Shown here piece after piece: positions 8,908-18,517 of a stretch of DNA of 64,000 nt. The stretch comes from Cognataquiflexum aquatile (lineage in GTDB: Bacteria > Bacteroidota > Bacteroidia > Cytophagales > Cyclobacteriaceae). A program made the translations under genes and the position numbers. The stretch spans positions 1,515,696 through 1,579,695 of the forward strand of contig NZ_QMIK01000001.1 of the NCBI RefSeq assembly GCF_003316845.1, given 5' to 3'. The notes beneath the pieces were generated by a model. That model was given only the letters and a program-made list of their open reading frames with translations. It was not told where the DNA came from and did not search any database. Numbering within the stretch: position 1 is the stretch's first letter; each line of letters opens with the position of its first letter.

Positions 8908-11900
8908 TTATTCAATTACTAAAATGGATTTTGTGATTTTGTTGGTGACATTTTGGTTGTTGCTTTTAAAGTTAACCACCACTGGGTACACCCCGATCGG
9001 AACGTAAGTTCCATTTACGGTCCCATCCCATCCACAAACAAAAGTGTCGCTGTTAATGTTTTTTTGCTCGCAATAGAAAATCAGTTCTCCCCATCGGTTG
9101 AAAATAAACACCTCTAACTCATCGACGAAATCATTGGTGTAAACCAAGAAATGTCTGTCAGGCTTACTCGGCACAATAGCATCAGGGAAAATCACCCTCA
9201 AGGCGCAATCTTCCAACACCTCAAAGCTGACCGTATATTCGCAGCCGAGATTGTCCGCTACGGTAAGGAGGTAATTTCCCGGTAGTGTAGGCACAAATAC
9301 AGAATCAGTTGAAACTTCGTTTCCTTCGAGCTTCCAAGAGTAGAAATCATACGTTCCCGGATTGATCCGAACTGTGATATTTTCAACCGCACATATGGTA
9401 TAACTTGGAGCCAAAACAGGCGGTATAATCACCGATCTGGAAATCTGTACTTGCTCTCTTGCCAGTTCACAACCATAAACACTCAACAAAATCACTTCAT
9501 AGACACCTACGTCAAAAACAGTGACAGTCTCTAGGTCGGTAAATTCCGGTATCAGTGTTCTTGTCGAACCCACTACACTGAACCATTGGATCAGGGAAAC
9601 ATTGGTAAAATCAGCCTCGATACTGATATTGGCAAAAGTATCTCCTACGCAAAATTGCTGGGCGACCACAGTCATTTCTACACTTTCCAAGAATTCTTCT
9701 ACTTCAAATTCAATTGTTTTTTCCGGGCACAATCCTCCGCTTCTAGGCTGGACTTCCACGGTATACGTTCCCGGACTTGGTGGGAAAAATTCCTGGTTTC
9801 TTCCGACAATGTCACCTGAAGAATTTCTCCAAAAGAAATTTGCATTGTTAGGGTCAAAACCAAATAAAACTACCTCATAGGAAACCCCCAATTCACAATC
9901 CACAATCGGTTCGGATAATGAAAAATCAATCGGGCTATTGATAACAACCTCTATCAAACTCAATTCGCTTGGACACAAAATACCATTAGGATCAAATCCC
10001 CTGACTGTATAAACCCCAGTAAATTCAAACAAATAACCTCCATCCTGATCTGGATTTATAACCTGACCATTGGGCCCTCTCACTTCATAATCGAGTTGGG
10101 TTGCAGATTGGGGAACCATGATAAACAGACCACATGCAGTCACATTTGTAGGTACAGAGAAAATGACCTGATCGGCATTGTCAATAATGTAAGAAACCGG
10201 ATCAGGAAAAGCGCAGTCCACTATATCTAACAAAGTCAATGTATAAGTCCCATCAGGCAATGAAACTTGAATGGAATCTACAGAAGTAAAAGTCCCCCCA
10301 AATTCCTGACCGTCTTCCTGTCTTGTCAGCACGTATGAACCGCTTTGAGGGCCAAGATTAAATACGACCTTGAGTGAACCAAAATCAACTCCTGTTGCCG
10401 AACACGTTTCTGGAGTAGTGGTAACCTCATAATCCGAAATCCCGGTTGGTGGATTCAAATTCCGAACCACAACAGGTAGTAAAAATTCACATCCCGAATC
10501 ACTTGTCGCTACCACAGTATAAACTCCAGGTTCAAGTCCTGTGACAACAGGTAAAACATCTCCGGAAAATACATTGGTGAAAACTTGCCCAGTTTGGACA
10601 ATCCTTACCTCATCGGCATCAGCCAACATGGTAATCTCAAAACTGCCATTTGCTGCGGCACAATCATCCGCCTCCGTCAACACCACAACCTCAAATGCCG
10701 GTAAAGGAAATACAATCAACTCCAACTGTTTTTCGACAATACAACCCTCCAAGATCGGGTCTTCTGCCACAAATATGATGTCATAAACTCCCGGAGAAGG
10801 AAGAGAACTTGGAATCAGATTCAATTCAAAAAACTCACCCAAAGGTACCCTGTTTACAGTTCCCTGAACCTGATAAAACCATTGTCCAGAAATGGGTGTA
10901 TTGGGTGCGAAAACCACAAGATTATCATCATAACAAACCTGATCGTCTGTCTGTGTGAGGTCAAATTCAAATGCAGGACCGACAAAAACAGAAGCCTCTG
11001 ACGGACAAGGATCAAAAAATGCAGGATCATCACCGGCTCCGGGTCTATGGGATACCACTACAGTGAAAATACTTTCCTCATTGACGATAATGGTATTTGA
11101 ATTTTGATCTCCAAACAATTGTCCTGCGGCATTTCTCCATTCAAAATCATAAAGCCCTTCAGAAGGGTCATAACCATCGATAGCGGTAAGGCTGACCGGA
11201 GTTCCCAAACATAGAGTGACAGCTTCGGGCAAAGTCAAAGCCGGAGGTGCGATAACCATAACCTCAAGCCTTCCTTCATAAAAATCCGGATCGCCACACC
11301 TGTCAACCCTCAAATCCACTGTATAAAGACCGGGCCTGGAAAATTGATGTTCATAAATTTGAAACTGCTCACCCGGGCCACCAAAGTTATTCAGTTCTAC
11401 CGTTCCATCTTCATGCGTGATAGTCCAGAAATAACTGTCGATATCAGGTTCCCCAGCGCCTTGAAACTGTCCTATTACTCCATTTTGAGGATCAAGACAT
11501 AATTGAGGGGTCCCGGAGAGTAAAGGATCCGGAATGCTGCTGCCAGATTGTTGCACAAAAGATGGAAGACCAAGGTTACTCGTTCCCGTCAAAACAGGAG
11601 AACCCATCTCATTATAAATACTCACATTACAATCGGAACCGGCATTGATTGATCCCAATACATTTTGTCCGGGTCTTGCCACATAAATCTGCCCGTCAGG
11701 TCCTATCTGAAGCGCCCCAAAAGGACCTGATGTACTCAATATTCCTCTGACAGGAGAATTCAATATACAAGCCTCTCTCTCAGCCCTAGTATCTGCATTA
11801 TCAAAACAAGTAGCACAGGCAAGTGCAGTGGAACCGGTCTGTTCAGGTGCCTGAATCAAAAACTCCTCGACTTTTCCGCCACCTCCTGCATACGAAACGT

Positions 11901-14403
11901 AAGCCCTGCTTCCGTCGGGAGAAAATTCCATTCCATAAATATCTTCCCCATTACAGCCCAGATCAAGCAATGCATACTCTGTCATTTCCCCCGTATCAGG
12001 ATCAAAGTCAAAGATTTCCAACCGGCTGCATGCCCCATCTTGGATGGTAACCGCAACTTTGGTTCCATCGGGGCTAAATTTCATGGTTCCAACTCCAGTA
12101 TTAAACCCATGATTGGAACCGACAGATGAAAATACAGGACTGCCGATACCGAATATTGAAACCGGATAAGCCCTAAAGGTATTGTTGCCCAGCTCGTGAA
12201 ATAAAACCCATGTGGTATCTCCGGCAGCAAGTGCTGCGGAATGTTCTGTACTGGGACTGAACAGAAAATTATCCTTACTGACCACATTTCCGACACCGTT
12301 TGGATTTTCGGCTTTGATATCGACAACCGAAAACTTCACCTGATTACTGCCGTCAACAGCTGTTTGGGTGGTAAATAGATAAAATATCGTTTCATCCTGA
12401 GGAACCGGTACCGCAATGACACTTTGAGAAGAAAGGTTACTTCCGCCGATGCTGTCTCCATTTTCCATTACATTGCCGTTCAGGTCCCAAACAGTCTCTC
12501 CGTCTGTAAAGAACAAGACCTGGCCCGTTCCATCGGAAATGGTAGTCGTACCTGCCGGAATATTTTGGTTATGACTTACCGCCCTTGGAGTTGGCCCATT
12601 TGGGTTGTTTGGATCTGGATTGAAGTCTAAACCTGCCCCATCACCAAAATACCAGATGTTGTTGCTTTGGTCGTTCAGATCCCAGATTTTGACCCTTACA
12701 CTTCCATAGGCATAACATTCAGAACCTGGCTCCCTTACCAAAACCCAATACAAACCAGGCAAGTCAACACAATTGTCTTTGGTAGGTCTCCATTCCCTGA
12801 TATTGGACCAGAAGTACTCATAGACGCCACCACCACCGCCTCCGCCACCACCATCTTGTCCTGCCTGTACGGTCAGCATGGAGCCAATGTCTACACAACC
12901 ACCCTCACAAACGGTTGTGTCCTGAGCGCTGAATTGGACCTGTAATTCATTGGGAAGGAGCGTTATGGTCTTGTTAACTGTCTGGGTTGTACCATCTGCA
13001 AAAGTGACAGTCAAGGTGACGTCAATGCTCTCATTTGCGGTTGCTTCCTCAGGAATCAACAAGTGCTCTTGGGTAAAGTCAATATCTATTGGGGCTCCAT
13101 CTTCATCTGTTAATGGCGGATTGAAAGTCCATTCAAAACTGACAGGTCGGAAATTTTCAGGAGTGATCAAGCTTGTCAACTGCACAGGATTGTTACTGCA
13201 TGGTTCAGCAGGATTCCATTCAAAATCCACCGTTGCGTTGATATTTTGATTGGGAGCAAACTGGGGAAAAATCCTTCCACAAAAATCAGTTCCGTTGAAT
13301 GGATCTTCCTCCAATTCAATTTCAGCCAAGTCTTCGACATCGGGATTTTCTACCCTCCCTATCAGCTGCGGGCCGCCTGCGACCTCCTCATAGATATAGT
13401 AAAGCCTTCCATCAGGTCCAATTTTGACATCATAAATCTGAAAAACATCGTTTTCCAATGGAATGACTTCAGGCGTTGCGGTAAGGTCACTTACAGGAAC
13501 TCTTAACAATTCATCTCCTCGTGAAAAATATATATAATCTCCATCAGGGGAAAAAGAGGCTCCTCCAAAATCATCTCCATTGCTAGATTGGGGAATGGGT
13601 GTGACAGCTCCAAAAGTCCCTGTTGCTGCATCAAAATCCACCAAAACGATATTTTCATTGGGGTCTTCGGGAATCAAAATAAATTTTTGGGAATCCTCAT
13701 CAAAAACCATGGATTTTGGATTGAAAGGAACCGGGGAGTTGGAATTAAGTAAAAACTCTCCTTGATTGGCACCAACCCGTCTCGAAACAATCGTCCCCCC
13801 TTCGATACTGATCAGGTATGAGGGGGATTGGGGAGTTTTGACTACCATAATCGGTCCTGAAACCGCTCCGGTAATTACCTGATCTTTTACAATTATTTCA
13901 CCCAAAGGAGGTTCGTTTCCCACAGCCTGACCAGGTGCATTCATGTCAATCAGTGCATATTGTAAATCTCCGGCAGGGCTCAGGTAAAATATATAATACA
14001 ACCTGTCCCCGACAGGGTCATAGCTCAAAACCCCGATGGCTAGTTCCTGTATTCCATCAATATTTCCATTGATTCCGGGAGCTACTCCTTCAAGTACCTG
14101 ATTGTTTGCATCATAGACCAAAACCCCATTGGTATAAAAAATAATATTGCCAGAAATTGGATCGATGGCTACAGCGTTGTTATTTTGTCCGACAATCACC
14201 CCACTTGGAAGACTCCTGACTATGGGATCTTCTCCTTTTCCAAATGAAAGAATGTTATTTTGGCCTGAACCGCAGTCTCCAAAAATCCATTCATTATTGT
14301 TAAACCCTTGGGCATGAAGGGGTGCCGGATTGAAAGCATTGCTCAAAAATATCAGCGCACTAAAAAAAAAGAATATTTTTATGGAATTACTACGGCTTTT
14401 CAT
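8908..14403 (-). CDS. Giant secreted multi-domain protein with T9SS type-B C-terminal domain
   Basis: A 1831-residue protein. Signal peptide ends near HAQ (residue 32). Residues about 35-390 and about 580-950 are two beta-propeller-like regions with recurrent FSPDG, GPDG and D-x-Y/F blades. Between and after them come PKD/Ig-like modules, including a free run of nine glycines at residues 518-526. Residues about 1420-1655 match the supermodule found twice in the neighbouring 1160-residue paralogue. The C-terminal about 85 residues are a CHU_C type-B sorting domain (FIFNRWGELIFYC, then GWDGTVNGTYVPIGVYPVVV). It is divergent from a PorP/SprF protein, the usual partner of such exports. Probably surface-attached; ligand unknown. 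Confidence 0.82.
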   Translation of the reverse strand: MKSRSNSIKIFFFFSALIFLSNAFNPAPLHAQGFNNNEWIFGDCGSGQNNILSFGKGEDPIVRSLPSGVIVGQNNNAVAIDPISGNIIFYTNGVLVYDANNQVLEGVAPGINGNIDGIQELAIGVLSYDPVGDRLYYIFYLSPAGDLQYALIDMNAPGQAVGNEPPLGEIIVKDQVITGAVSGPIMVVKTPQSPSYLISIEGGTIVSRRVGANQGEFLLNSNSPVPFNPKSMVFDEDSQKFILIPEDPNENIVLVDFDAATGTFGAVTPIPQSSNGDDFGGASFSPDGDYIYFSRGDELLRVPVSDLTATPEVIPLENDVFQIYDVKIGPDGRLYYIYEEVAGGPQLIGRVENPDVEDLAEIELEEDPFNGTDFCGRIFPQFAPNQNINATVDFEWNPAEPCSNNPVQLTSLITPENFRPVSFEWTFNPPLTDEDGAPIDIDFTQEHLLIPEEATANESIDVTLTVTFADGTTQTVNKTITLLPNELQVQFSAQDTTVCEGGCVDIGSMLTVQAGQDGGGGGGGGGVYEYFWSNIREWRPTKDNCVDLPGLYWVLVREPGSECYAYGSVRVKIWDLNDQSNNIWYFGDGAGLDFNPDPNNPNGPTPRAVSHNQNIPAGTTTISDGTGQVLFFTDGETVWDLNGNVMENGDSIGGSNLSSQSVIAVPVPQDETIFYLFTTQTAVDGSNQVKFSVVDIKAENPNGVGNVVSKDNFLFSPSTEHSAALAAGDTTWVLFHELGNNTFRAYPVSIFGIGSPVFSSVGSNHGFNTGVGTMKFSPDGTKVAVTIQDGACSRLEIFDFDPDTGEMTEYALLDLGCNGEDIYGMEFSPDGSRAYVSYAGGGGKVEEFLIQAPEQTGSTALACATCFDNADTRAEREACILNSPVRGILSTSGPFGALQIGPDGQIYVARPGQNVLGSINAGSDCNVSIYNEMGSPVLTGTSNLGLPSFVQQSGSSIPDPLLSGTPQLCLDPQNGVIGQFQGAGEPDIDSYFWTITHEDGTVELNNFGGPGEQFQIYEHQFSRPGLYTVDLRVDRCGDPDFYEGRLEVMVIAPPALTLPEAVTLCLGTPVSLTAIDGYDPSEGLYDFEWRNAAGQLFGDQNSNTIIVNEESIFTVVVSHRPGAGDDPAFFDPCPSEASVFVGPAFEFDLTQTDDQVCYDDNLVVFAPNTPISGQWFYQVQGTVNRVPLGEFFELNLIPSSLPSPGVYDIIFVAEDPILEGCIVEKQLELIVFPLPAFEVVVLTEADDCAAANGSFEITMLADADEVRIVQTGQVFTNVFSGDVLPVVTGLEPGVYTVVATSDSGCEFLLPVVVRNLNPPTGISDYEVTTTPETCSATGVDFGSLKVVFNLGPQSGSYVLTRQEDGQEFGGTFTSVDSIQVSLPDGTYTLTLLDIVDCAFPDPVSYIIDNADQVIFSVPTNVTACGLFIMVPQSATQLDYEVRGPNGQVINPDQDGGYLFEFTGVYTVRGFDPNGILCPSELSLIEVVINSPIDFSLSEPIVDCELGVSYEVVLFGFDPNNANFFWRNSSGDIVGRNQEFFPPSPGTYTVEVQPRSGGLCPEKTIEFEVEEFLESVEMTVVAQQFCVGDTFANISIEADFTNVSLIQWFSVVGSTRTLIPEFTDLETVTVFDVGVYEVILLSVYGCELAREQVQISRSVIIPPVLAPSYTICAVENITVRINPGTYDFYSWKLEGNEVSTDSVFVPTLPGNYLLTVADNLGCEYTVSFEVLEDCALRVIFPDAIVPSKPDRHFLVYTNDFVDELEVFIFNRWGELIFYCEQKNINSDTFVCGWDGTVNGTYVPIGVYPVVVNFKSNNQNVTNKITKSILVIE

Positions 14404-14428
14404 AATTTACACGTTGCGTTTAAAACAA

Positions 14429-14440
14429 CAAAACGTTTTG
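14429..14440. promoter_or_regulatory. 12-bp perfect palindrome between divergent genes
   Basis: CAAAACGTTTTG is its own reverse complement. It sits between the start of the giant T9SS protein (14403, minus) and the PorP/SprF gene (plus) and is flanked by two direct copies of ACGTTGC (14412-14418 and 14442-14448). Position and symmetry suggest an operator shared by both genes. This is inference; no known regulator consensus is matched. Confidence 0.35.
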
Positions 14441-14452
14441 GACGTTGCAAAG

Positions 14453-15532
14453 GTGAATCCAATTGCTAACATAACGAATTACAACTTGCAAAGGTCTTTA
14501 ATCCTCCGTCTTTTTTTTGTTTCCTTTATTTTTATAGGAAATATGACATTGCAGGCCCAAGACCCGCAATTCAGCCAATACTATGCGGCGCCACTTTATT
14601 TGAATCCTGCTTTCACCGGTTCAGAAATGCTTCCACGAATCGGTGCCAATTATCGTAACCAATGGCCGGGACTTGATGCGCAGTTTACCACCTTCGCAGC
14701 TTACTATGATACCTACCTGGATGATTATAACAGCGGAATCGGTTTTATGGTTATGAATGATGTAGAAGGCGGGGCAAAATTGAGATCTACTACCGTAGCA
14801 GGTTTGTATTCTTATGAGTTGAGAGTCGGCGAAAATGCCTATTTCCGTCCCGGTGTTCAGGCAGCCTATATCCGAAGGGATATCGGTTTTTTTGAAAACC
14901 TGATTTTCGCCAATGAGATAAATCCCAGTGACCCTTTAGGCCCATTACTTCCAAGCACAAATCTTCCCGGTGCCGGTGAACCTGTAAATTTATTATCCCT
15001 TTCGTTTGGAGGGTTGTTTTTTACTGACAAATTCTGGTTTGGTCTTTCTGCACACCATGTCAATGAACCCAACCAATCTTTCTTGGATGGGGTGAGTCCT
15101 TTGCCTGCCAAATTTTCCTTCCATACAGGGTATAGGATTTCTCTTGGAACAGGTAGCTATCGCTCAGATTATACCCATCAGAGAAAGCAAAGATATTTGT
15201 TACCTACTCTGAATTACAAACGCCAAGGTCCTTTTGAACAATTGGATATCGGCGCTTACCTCCACATGGAACCTTTGAATCTTGGTATCTGGTACAGAGG
15301 TCTTCCTTACAAACCTGTTGAAAACCAAAATAACCGTGACGCCATCGTCATGATGATCGGCTTCAATCTTCCGACAGGGATGAGCATGGGATACAGTTTT
15401 GACTACACCGTTTCTCAACTTGGTATTCAGTCCGGCGGTGCCCATGAAGTCAGCATTGCTTTCCTTTTGGCAGATAAAAACCAGGCAAGAACTCGTAAAA
15501 GAGACACCCTCCTTCCTTGTCCAAAGTTCTGA
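14453..15532 (+). CDS. PorP/SprF-family type IX secretion outer-membrane protein
   Basis: Outer-membrane beta-barrel of the PorP/SprF family, which helps T9SS substrates reach or attach to the surface. After the signal peptide the mature part begins QDPQFSQYYAAPLYLNPAFTG, the family hallmark. Later come GIGFMVMNDVEGGAKLRST and repeated aromatic strands. No ATG lies close to the signal peptide: candidates are GTG at 14453 (chosen, 359 aa) and TTG at 14486, while an ATG at 14381 would overlap the divergent gene. The neighbouring 1831-residue T9SS protein is the likely client, as in SprB/SprF-type pairs. The stop is followed after four bases by the M48 protease start, suggesting one transcript. 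Confidence 0.85.
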   Translation: MNPIANITNYNLQRSLILRLFFVSFIFIGNMTLQAQDPQFSQYYAAPLYLNPAFTGSEMLPRIGANYRNQWPGLDAQFTTFAAYYDTYLDDYNSGIGFMVMNDVEGGAKLRSTTVAGLYSYELRVGENAYFRPGVQAAYIRRDIGFFENLIFANEINPSDPLGPLLPSTNLPGAGEPVNLLSLSFGGLFFTDKFWFGLSAHHVNEPNQSFLDGVSPLPAKFSFHTGYRISLGTGSYRSDYTHQRKQRYLLPTLNYKRQGPFEQLDIGAYLHMEPLNLGIWYRGLPYKPVENQNNRDAIVMMIGFNLPTGMSMGYSFDYTVSQLGIQSGGAHEVSIAFLLADKNQARTRKRDTLLPCPKF

Positions 15533-15536
15533 GCTG

Positions 15537-16769
15537 ATGGAAGCTGAAGAGATCAAGTACCTGATATTGGGTATTCTTGTTTTGGGTTTTGTGGCTGAAA
15601 AAACCTTAAGTTATCTCAACATCAAAAGGCCGGTTCCTTCCATTCCGAAAACACTCGATCAATACATCAGCCAGCAAAAACTCCTTGAGTCCAAATCTTA
15701 TCAGTGGGCTAATTTCCGATTTGGTCTGCTGACTAGTACCACGGTTTTTATTTTGACTATCGCTTTCATCTATTTCGGCGTATTCGGGTGGCTTGATATT
15801 TTTTTAAAAGACTACGTCGGAAACCCTATCCTGCTCTCCCTGATCTATTTTGGGGTTGTTTTTATAGGTTCGGATGTCATTTCTATTCCTTTCGATTATT
15901 ACCAGACATTTGTGATTGAAGAAAAATTTGGATTCAACAAATCCACCAAAAAGACCTATTTCGAAGACAAAATCAAAGGATATCTTATTTCCATTGTCAT
16001 CGGAGGGCTTTTGCTGGGAACGCTGCTTTGGCTGATCCATCAGATGGGCAAAGACTTTTGGTGGCAGTTTTGGTTGGTTTCAGGTGTTTTCATGGTCGTT
16101 GTCAACATGTTCTATACTGCTTGGTTTCTACCGCTTTTCAACAAACTTACGCCACTTGAAGAAGGCGAACTCAAAAACAGTATCGTCCGGTATGCCAAAT
16201 CTGTTGATTTTCCTTTGGACAATATCCTCGTCATGGATGGCAGCAAACGCTCCGCAAAAGCCAATGCATTCTTTTCGGGTTTTGGCAAAAGGAAAAAAGT
16301 AGTCCTTTTTGATACACTTATCGACCAACATACTCCAGACGAATTGGTGGCAGTTCTTGCCCATGAAATCGGACATTACAAGAAAAAGCACATCTTATGG
16401 AGCATGGTCACTTCTGTCCTACAGGTTGGAATTCTGCTTTTCATACTTGCTCAGTTTATTCACAGCGAGCAGATGAGTCTTGCTCTTGGAGGCACAGAAA
16501 TGGCGATCCACCTGAACATCATCGGATTTACGATACTTTTTTCTCCTATTTCCAGCATTCTTGGGATCGGGATGAATCTATTGAGCCGCAAAAATGAATT
16601 TGAAGCAGATGCCTTTGCCAAGGAAACTTATGATGGCAAACCTCTAGCTGAAGCACTAAAAACCTTATCGGTCAACAGTCTCAGTAATATCAACCCACAC
16701 CCTTGGTATGTTTTTGTCAATTACAGTCATCCTCCACTTCTTGAAAGACTTGAAAAGCTGGAGAAGTAG
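15537..16769 (+). CDS. M48-family integral membrane zinc metalloprotease (Ste24/CAAX type)
   Basis: A 410-residue inner-membrane protease. The ATG at 15537, four bases after the porP-like stop, is chosen because the next residues form the first membrane helix, while longer forms overlap the upstream gene. It has an N-terminal helix (residues 7-25), three or four helices between 60 and 200, the zinc motif HEIGH at 276-280 and the third-ligand region NEFEADAFAKETY near 360. The family cleaves membrane-associated proteins and contributes to envelope quality control. The C-terminus reads NPHPWYVFVNYSHPPLLERL, typical of Ste24-like members. Confidence 0.92.
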   Translation: MEAEEIKYLILGILVLGFVAEKTLSYLNIKRPVPSIPKTLDQYISQQKLLESKSYQWANFRFGLLTSTTVFILTIAFIYFGVFGWLDIFLKDYVGNPILLSLIYFGVVFIGSDVISIPFDYYQTFVIEEKFGFNKSTKKTYFEDKIKGYLISIVIGGLLLGTLLWLIHQMGKDFWWQFWLVSGVFMVVVNMFYTAWFLPLFNKLTPLEEGELKNSIVRYAKSVDFPLDNILVMDGSKRSAKANAFFSGFGKRKKVVLFDTLIDQHTPDELVAVLAHEIGHYKKKHILWSMVTSVLQVGILLFILAQFIHSEQMSLALGGTEMAIHLNIIGFTILFSPISSILGIGMNLLSRKNEFEADAFAKETYDGKPLAEALKTLSVNSLSNINPHPWYVFVNYSHPPLLERLEKLEK

Positions 16770-16840
16770 GGATGTAAAGTGTCGGATGACCGATGACCGG
16801 TGTTGCTACATTATTAATTTTCTCTCCCCTCTCCCGGGAT

Positions 16841-16917
16841 AGATTTAATTTTTCAATTTTCCCAATTTTGTAATCTTCCAATTTTTCAATTTTGTAATCT
16901 TCCAATTCTCCAAGCTT
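16841..16917. repeat. Degenerate about 24-bp tandem repeat in intergenic DNA
   Basis: On the minus strand the unit GGAAGATTACAAAATTG recurs twice with AAAATTG/AAATTGG spacers. It would translate as repeats of LEDYKI and GKIEKL. It lies in the 160-base gap between the M48 protease and the PhyH gene. A related element, translating as WKIRKLENY, occurs at 31693-31735, so this is a dispersed repeat type rather than a coding region. Confidence 0.6.
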
Positions 16918-16929
16918 TCTCTTAACTTC

Positions 16930-17820
16930 ATGGCTATTACCCAAAATAACAATCCCATGCAAGACTTATCCCTCATTCACAAACCTATCACCGGACTATT
17001 CCCCTATCCAAAAACCCAGGAAGAGTGGGAACCGTACAGGCTCAGCCAAGAACAGGTTGATTTTTTTCATGAGCAAGGATACCTCAGCGGCATCAAGCTC
17101 CTTGACGAAAATCAGATAGAAATACTCAAAAAAGAATTGGATGAAGTAGCCGATCCAAAGCATCCTTTCCACCATCTTTTCCATGAGTTTCACAGCAATG
17201 AATCGGACGATCCGAATACTGTCTTGTTCCATTCCCTAGGTCATTGGAGGATTTCTAAGGCCTTTCATGATGTGATCTGGAATCCGGCTTTTGTAATGGC
17301 AGCAAGTCAGCTTCTTGGAAATCAAAAAGTCCGGTTTTGGCATGACCAATTATTCTGCAAGCCTGCCCACCATGGCGGTGTAGTGGCTTGGCATCAGGAT
17401 TATTCCTATTGGACACGGACGATCAAGATGCAGCACCTCACCTGTTGGTGTGGACTCGATGATGCAACCACCGAAAACGGCTGCCTTTATTATATCCCCG
17501 GCAGCCACAAATGGGGTCTGTTGGAAAAACCGGCTCTTGCAGGCAAAATGGATGGATTGATGGAGTTTATGACTGAAGAACAAAAAGCTGCATTCAAACC
17601 CGTAGCAATCGAACTCAAAGCCGGATATGGGACTTTCCACCATCCACTGATGGTGCATGGAAGCTACGAAAACCGCTCCCCAAGAAGCCGAAGGGCTTTT
17701 GTCCTAAATGTTTTTGCCGACGGAACCATCTCCAATACCGATGATGAATTGCTCAAAGGTGTGCCGATCATAGAAAAAGGAAACAAAATGGAGGGACAGT
17801 TTTTTCCTTTGCTGAATTGA
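16930..17820 (+). CDS. Phytanoyl-CoA dioxygenase (PhyH) family Fe(II)/2-oxoglutarate oxygenase
   Basis: A 296-residue cytosolic enzyme of the PhyH family, non-haem iron oxygenases that hydroxylate small molecules using 2-oxoglutarate. The iron triad is visible: His155 and Asp157 in AWHQDYSYW and distal His243 in FHHPLMVHGSYENRS, with basic residues after it for 2-oxoglutarate binding. YIPGSHKWG is another family signature. The start may be 16930 or the ATG at 16957 (MQDLSLIHKP). The substrate cannot be told; bacterial members act on many secondary metabolites and osmolytes. It stands alone, ended by a hairpin at 17853. Confidence 0.88.
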   Translation: MAITQNNNPMQDLSLIHKPITGLFPYPKTQEEWEPYRLSQEQVDFFHEQGYLSGIKLLDENQIEILKKELDEVADPKHPFHHLFHEFHSNESDDPNTVLFHSLGHWRISKAFHDVIWNPAFVMAASQLLGNQKVRFWHDQLFCKPAHHGGVVAWHQDYSYWTRTIKMQHLTCWCGLDDATTENGCLYYIPGSHKWGLLEKPALAGKMDGLMEFMTEEQKAAFKPVAIELKAGYGTFHHPLMVHGSYENRSPRSRRAFVLNVFADGTISNTDDELLKGVPIIEKGNKMEGQFFPLLN

Positions 17821-17852
17821 GTTTGTTAAAATAGATATGTAAAAGAAAATTC

Positions 17853-17890
17853 ATGGTCTGGGACAACTTTCCCGGACCATTTGATTTTTC
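17853..17890 (+). terminator. Terminator after the PhyH gene
   Basis: Ten-base stem ATGGTCTGGG / CCCGGACCAT (one G-U pair) with an eight-base loop, followed by TTGATTTTT. It sits 32 bases past the stop codon. Confidence 0.7.
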
Positions 17891-18031
17891 TCCTTTATAC
17901 TCCTCTGGTTTTCATATTGATTCCCCCTTGCCGTGAATTGTGTATCTATTTTGAAAATTCATGTAATGCTTTGATTTGTTGGGTAATGTAAATTTGATCA
18001 TCAATTATTTATAACCTAAACCCATGAAATC

Positions 18032-18373
18032 ATGAACCAACAGAAAAATGAAAACCGCAATTCTCATGACGAGAACAAGTCAAATCAGAGAACAAATCAA
18101 GGGAAGGGTAGAAATGACCTGAATCCAACAGACCGCGACCAAGGAGATCATGAGAGGGAGTTTGATCTTGATGATGACAAGCAAAGAAACCTTAAAGTGA
18201 CTTCAAAAGGTGAAGATCCTTCCAAAGACAAGACCTTGGACAAAAAAAACCAAGACAAGTCACTTCCAAGGCACGAGGACCCCAATGTAAATGCCGAAAA
18301 TGAAAACCGAAAGGAAAAGACCGGAACGATGAGGAATGAACCCCAACCAAACCGGACACTTTCTGAAAAATAG
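18032..18373 (+). CDS. Highly charged, disordered hypothetical protein
   Basis: 113 residues made almost wholly of N, D, E, K, Q, R, S, T and P, with hardly any hydrophobic residues. There is no signal peptide, membrane segment or recognisable domain. Such composition marks an intrinsically disordered protein and resembles hydrophilic stress proteins in general character only. It has its own ATG after an A-rich leader and a terminator 18 bases past its stop, which supports a real gene. Function unknown. The opposite-strand frames over this region have no independent support. Confidence 0.65.
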   Translation: MNQQKNENRNSHDENKSNQRTNQGKGRNDLNPTDRDQGDHEREFDLDDDKQRNLKVTSKGEDPSKDKTLDKKNQDKSLPRHEDPNVNAENENRKEKTGTMRNEPQPNRTLSEK

Positions 18374-18390
18374 AAATCGAATTCAAAATC

Positions 18391-18424
18391 AACCTCTTCT
18401 GAGTAGTCAGGAGAGGTGTTTTTC
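18391..18424 (+). terminator. Terminator after the disordered protein gene
   Basis: Stem ACCTCT / AGAGGT enclosing TCTGA...TCAGG, followed by GTTTTT. Confidence 0.6.
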
Positions 18425-18517
18425 CCCAAAACCAAAACAGCATCGAAATTCCCTCCTCAACTGCTCCAATCTGATTGGGAAGGATAGAAACCCAGATTCA
18501 AAAACCACTGAAAAAGT

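Noticed and set aside
14330..14452. Longer PorP/SprF form beginning within the divergent T9SS gene
   Set aside because: It would place about 40 unrelated residues before the signal peptide and overlap the 5' end of the opposite gene.
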